The notes beneath the pieces were generated by a model. It was not told the DNA's origin, did not search any database, and worked only from the letters and a program-made list of their open reading frames with translations. This document shows positions 59,731-64,000 of a stretch of 64,000 bases of DNA, in pieces. Made by a program: the position numbers and the translations under genes. Where the stretch lies: the NCBI GenBank assembly GCA_907163375.1, contig CAJQUW010005788.1:1-64000 (forward strand). The letters run 5' to 3'. This stretch comes from Prostheceraeus crozeri (taxonomy: Eukaryota; Platyhelminthes; Polycladida; Euryleptidae). How positions within the stretch are numbered: position 1 is the first letter of the stretch; the number at the start of each line of letters is the position of its first letter.

Positions 59731-60431
59731 GTTTCTCGAAAGCTTAACTGCGCTTCATAAGGAAATGCCAGCCCAAGCTTTTAGACTATGTTGATCCATG
59801 GATTATGTGCGAAGGTATTTGTTGTGACCAGACCGCTCTGCAGAAGCAGTCTTTCAAACATCGAATAGCTGAACAGCAATTTCCAGTGGCTTCTTAAAGA
59901 CGAGATCTTCTTCACAATAAAGACGAGATCTTGTATCGTGTGACGTCATGGCATGATTAATAGAAAATGACATCTGCACGAGAATGCCTTTTAATTTTGA
60001 ATTTGAAATTTTCGAACGAAATGAAGAAGTTAACTTTTGAAACAGTTAAATTGATTATTCGTGCTGGTTTTGTGTTGAAGGAGGGGGAGGAATCTCAGTA
60101 GTACATTCTATCTAGCCTTCAAAAGCAGTTCTTTTGAAGATAGTAGTTTTTCGAGTCATGCATTCTTCTAGTGCACCTGGTGAAAATTGGTGATTGAAAA
60201 GCATCGGTAACAATATTGTGCCATTTATTTACTTGCTGACTGAGGATTCATTAGCATCTTTATTGCAACAGACCCAACTTCTGCCTGAACGCTTTCAAAA
60301 CTTATCGGATTGTGGGATATCGAATGATCGTAATTTTTTTACTTTTAAGGGGGCCCACGGCTGCGCATTTTAAGGGGGCCCATTGCGATTTGACTTTCCG
60401 GTTTTTATTTTTGATAAGAGTGGCAGCCCTG

Positions 60432-62200
60432 ATATGGCAGTTAGAGAAATTTTCTTAGCCACATTGCAAGTTATAAAATCATGTTGATTCCGCTGAATTT
60501 TCTAGCAGTATTTTTGTTGATTTTTTCAACACTTATGTTTCAACTATCCTATGAAACAATCTTGGAATCTACATTATTTGTCTAAAATTGAAGCAATCTA
60601 AATCGAGTTGTTGCTGTAGCCTTTTGATGGAATGCTCGATATACAAATAGGGCACATGGGCTCAAATCCATTTTTTGAAAACTAAATTTGACCATTCCAA
60701 ACCAAATCTGACACCTATAAATTCAGACCAAATGCAACAATTCCAAACCTAACGTAACATTTAACATGGGATCCTGAAGGGATTTAACATGGGAACTGTA
60801 GATAATGGTGATAGAAAATCAGTCAAGAACTATATATTAAACGTGACATTTAAGATGCTAATGTACATTACTTTTATCCAATGCCGACAAAGATCGCATC
60901 ATACTCATAGCTGCCTATCAGAATGGCAATTGAAGTGGTACATTCCCATAGCGAATCCTACATATTGAGCATAACTTTAACAAAAACCCACTATTCAATT
61001 ATTTGACGGAATCAGCGCTTCTTAGGTGGGCCACTTATGGTCCATGTAACATATCCTCTTGAAATGTGTGAAAATCTTTGAGCACTTATCTTAACAGGAT
61101 CTAAGGCTTGCCAAGAGGACCTCCTCGCTGATCCATAACATTGCGTTATATGTGCTGAACGCTGGACTTCATCCTTTACCTAACAATGCTGATAGTTATG
61201 AAAACAATTAAAACAAATAATCTACACTATCGCGAGTTATGCATTGGTAATTGGACAACAGTGTACTCCATCATTCGGCGATTCCTCGCTTCCAGAAAAT
61301 TGACAAGGGCGGATGGAGGACTCATAGGGAGAAAAATGACTGAAGAGCACGGCATGCTCGATGTTGAGGAGAACTGTACACTTCCCTGTTTGATGAAACG
61401 TCATGATGTAGAAATGTTGCACAGGAAACTCAAAATTGTTTTTCTGACACATTCCTCCGTGTTTCACTAATTCAGACATTTTAATGCAAATAAGTATTTT
61501 GAAAAGTGACAGTGTTTTTCTATCTTAGTCATTAGTCAGAAATAGTATAGACGCACAAGTTCAACAATGTGTCGTGATCAATTTCGTTGTAAAGTAGTGC
61601 AAAGTCTGTATTTGGTTTGAAATAGTCTCATTTGCTTTGTATTCCATTCACATTTGCCATATCAATGACGCATTTTCATTTACTATGTCTTATTTGGATA
61701 AGCAAGTGTTCATATTAGTCTGACTATGTCGTACGAGTATTTGCCTTTGCAATGTTACATTTGGGTCTCAAATCATATATTACATAATCTCCTTTCGGAA
61801 AAAGAGAGGCAGGCAAAATCTTTCTCAAGCCACAGTTTAAATCTTAAATCAATTTAAATCCTTGCTGAGGTGTGAAGGCAATTTCGATAAAGTTTCTTGC
61901 GTGGACGATCAGAACCTTTTCTATAAGTGATCCGGAATTCCTTGTTACACCACCTATATACATTTATGATTGTGGTTCATTTCATTGAAAGGGTCATTTC
62001 ATCAACACGTAGATATCGTGGATTTAAGTCATTTCATCGACAGGGTCATTTCGTCGATGGTTCGTTTCATCTATGTCTGTGGCCAGAGTCAGAAGACATT
62101 GAAGTCCTCGATAAAGTTCAAAGACTCATAGCTTGATGTCTATGAAATATTGAGTTAGGTTATCATTTTAACTATTTATGGATGCATGATGCTCTTGAAC
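60432..62200. other. Unassigned DNA
   Basis: No gene or repeat recognised. A 'TCATTTCAT/GTCATTTCGTCGA' motif recurs near 61975-62065. Confidence 0.4.
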
Positions 62201-62207
62201 AAATACC

Positions 62208-62318
62208 AATATAACATTAACATGGATTTTTGAGGGCAACAATGTAGGACATTTGAGGGTGTGCACGCGCCTCAAAAATGTCCTACATTGTTGCCCGAAA
62301 AAAACGATGTTAATAGTA
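62208..62318. repeat. Palindrome, about 47-bp arms with an 11-nt spacer
   Basis: 'GGGCAACAATGTAGGACATT' and its complement face each other, and the pairing extends outward to ATTAACAT/ATGTTAAT. A related 'GGGCAGCAATGTAGGG' follows at about 62340. It could be a MITE or a cruciform-prone end of a larger element. Confidence 0.85.
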
Positions 62319-62339
62319 TTGTGCGTAATTAATGTGGTC

Positions 62340-62674
62340 TGGGCAGCAATGTAGGGAAAAAGCGAGCAGCAAAATGCTATGAATACATACTCTCCGTGTG
62401 CGCTGGTCGTGTACGCTCCGTGCAAGTGACAGCCATCTTGGTTTTTCGTGATTTCTACCTGAACATCACTACTCTTGTGAATAATTTTTATATGATTTCG
62501 GCCCTCTCGCTTCGCTGAGCATCGTGATTCATTCGGATATATTCGTCGGTACGCCGCATCCATCGAGTGATATCCCATCTTCCTCATTCTTGGCTGTTGT
62601 ACGTGACTGTTGAAAGTTCGCTGCCTCGCTGTCGTCGTTCCTAAAATCAATACTGTCCCTTTGTATCATTTCTT
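62340..62674 (+). promoter_or_regulatory. Possible 5' UTR and internal promoter of the right-edge LINE
   Basis: It lies just before LINE ORF1. It contains GCCATCTTGG (about 62430), a YY1-type site like those in LINE promoters. The 160-codon minus-strand frame here has no recognised domain. Confidence 0.35.
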
Positions 62675-63590
62675 GTGGAAGATTGCGTAGAATTGGTGCG
62701 GTCATCCACCTTCAACTCATCAACGACTGACTGGTCTGTTGGAATCGGTGTTGGACTTACTTCCAGAGGTTCAAGACTTCCATTCCCGTTAAATACAATT
62801 TTTTTTGACATGTCACCAACAGCTTGTGTAGTGACAACGGATGACATACTAAAGATGACAGAAGAAGAACTTATCAATCGCAAAAGTGTCTCAAAAAAGG
62901 AAGTTGTAAAGGCTTTGTTTCTTTTGAAGAATCAGATAATTTCTCGTCCATCTGATATGAAAGAGACATCAGACATGGATTCCTTACTTCAAATATTTGA
63001 AAGCAAATTGATCAAGCATATTCAGCCTCTTACTGAAAAGATCGAAACCATAATGCAAAAGTACGATGATTTGTCCCAAAAATATGAATCTTTGCTTGAG
63101 AAATGCAACGACCTTCAATCGGACCGTGTAGGCTTGGACTACAACTCCATGTGCACAGAAATACAACAGAGAATAATAAGAAGGGAGAATCTTGTTATTT
63201 CTGGGGTACCCGAATCAATTGGTACACCAGAAGAAAGAAGAGAAAGTGACTTGGAGGCTATTCGGAAAATCGCCAGTGCCCTCAACTGCGACTTACCTTC
63301 AGACTGCAACTGTGATAGACTTGCCAGTCCTAAAGACGGTCAGAATCAAGGAAACCCTAGACTCATACGCTTAAAGTGCCCGAGCGAAAATAGCCGAAAC
63401 TAAATTCTAAGAAATGTAATCCAATACAAGAACGTCTTCATCAACCCCGACTACACCAAGCACGAACGTGAACAAAACAAGCTTCTCAGACAGCAATTAA
63501 AAATGCGCAGAGACAACGGCGAAAGAGTCCGATCAAAGCTGGAAAAGTCGTATTGGTCAATCAAGATAATTTGGCTCAGAATTTTCGATA
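62675..63590 (+). pseudogene. CR1-like LINE ORF1 (coiled-coil RNA-binding protein), frameshifted
   Basis: The frame 62675-63403 (242 codons) has an N-terminal region, a coiled coil (about 62990-63120), and 'RRENLVISGVPES', the RRM-like core of L1/CR1 ORF1 proteins. After the stop at 63401 another frame continues with 'VFINPDYTKHEREQNKLLR', the normal C-terminus, then ends near 63590. ORF1 packages the LINE RNA. One or two indels near 63395 and 63520 break it. Confidence 0.75.
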
Positions 63591-64000
63591 AAGTTTTTAC
63601 CGAAGAAAGTTACACCGCTTCCAGTAATAACATTATTACTTCAGTAAATGCTCGTTCTCTATTACCCAAAATAGATGAGTTGAAGCTTTGTGTTTCCATT
63701 AAAAGACCAACGTTAGTATGTGTAACGGAAACTTGGTTTAACGATAGTATTACGAACACTATCGCACAAATTCCCGGTTATGTATTGTGCCGATCGGATC
63801 GAAATAATCGTCGCAGCGGCGGTGTAGCGGTTTACCTCAGTGCCGAAGTCGATTTTATTGATATCACTGAATATTTTCAGTTTCCTTCGTGTGCTAATGT
63901 ACTGGTTCTTGAAATAATGACTTTTCAAATTATACTGACATGTGTATATATCCCACCAAATGTCAGTAATGATTTGAATAATGCGATTTATTTAACTTTA
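63560..64000 (+). mobile_element. CR1-like LINE ORF2 start: APE-type endonuclease, cut by window edge
   Basis: An open frame without a stop to the edge. It shows 'SVNARSLLPKIDELK' (the catalytic Asn block), 'VCVTETWFND' (the catalytic Glu), 'RSDRNNRRSGGVAVYL', and 'TCVYIPPN'. This is the endonuclease that nicks target DNA for LINE insertion; the RT would lie beyond 64000. Confidence 0.85.

Larger units (their letters stand above)
58512..60431. mobile_element. 1.9-kb element with CAGGGCTGCCACTCTT-type ends
   Basis: The left end CAGGACTGCCACTCTT (58512) and the inverted right end CAGGGCTGCCACTCTT (60431) match at 15 of 16. GGGCCC-rich subterminal repeats occur on both sides: the minisatellite on the left, and two AAGGGGGCCCA units at about 60348 and 60372. 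The ends look hAT-like, but no 8-bp duplication is clear. A mariner scrap lies inside. Confidence 0.6.

Noticed and set aside
62168..62650. 160-codon minus-strand ORF near the right edge
   Set aside because: It spans the palindrome and the likely 5' UTR of the LINE and resembles no family.
63713..63928. Minus-strand ORF opposite the LINE endonuclease
   Set aside because: It is antisense to clear endonuclease motifs on the plus strand.
1..64000. CRISPR arrays, rRNA and tRNA genes
   Set aside because: I looked for regularly spaced repeats and for tRNA B-box words (GGTTCGA-type) in a cloverleaf context and found none. A covariance-model scan would be decisive.

Overview
This is a window of nuclear DNA from an invertebrate animal. 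I cannot place it in a phylum. The evidence for an animal genome is two host genes split by spliceosomal introns with matching phases, AT-rich non-coding DNA, and a dense mixed load of eukaryotic transposons (Polinton-like, non-LTR, Penelope-like, mariner, PIF/Harbinger, hAT). There are no prokaryotic operons or ribosome binding sites.

Layout. Positions 1-6.7 kb hold part of an integrated virus-like or Maverick/Polinton-like element. It has a minus-strand protein-primed family-B DNA polymerase gene that runs off the left edge and appears to contain two tiny introns near its start. A small plus-strand gene diverges from it, and two further minus-strand genes are broken by stops or frameshifts. 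Positions 7.2-8.8 kb are a complex GC-tagged repeat field that ends in a CRE/YY1-like promoter.

Positions 8.79-42.84 kb (+) hold a complete seven-exon tetraspanin gene of the eight-cysteine TspanC8 type. Its first coding exon is an inference; the other six are clear. Its introns are transposon graveyards: a non-LTR mosaic (10.4-13.1 kb), a mariner with long terminal repeats (14.9-16.7 kb), a hAT MITE with target duplication (26.5-27.0 kb), foldback elements (29.7 and 32.4 kb), LINE and Penelope scraps (36.0-36.9 kb), and a Penelope-like insertion with paired hammerhead ribozyme motifs inside a PIF/Harbinger element (39.8-41.7 kb).

Positions 46.7-48.3 kb hold a second, decayed mariner. Positions 50.4-51.3 kb hold a minus-strand CR1-like reverse transcriptase fragment. 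From 51.76 kb (+) begins a gene whose N-terminus resembles the peroxisomal import receptor PEX19; two exons are visible and the rest is not found. Its putative introns contain a hAT-like MITE, a hairpin, a 21-bp minisatellite inside a terminal-inverted-repeat element, and a palindrome. Positions 62.6-64.0 kb are the 5' half of a CR1-like LINE (ORF1 plus endonuclease), cut by the window edge.

How the parts relate: the tetraspanin (ADAM10/Notch-type regulator by family knowledge) and the PEX19-like gene are unrelated host genes on the same strand, about 9 kb apart. Everything else is mobile DNA. Many mobile coding regions carry single-base frameshifts at short homopolymers, so either ordinary decay or consensus error in the assembly should be considered.
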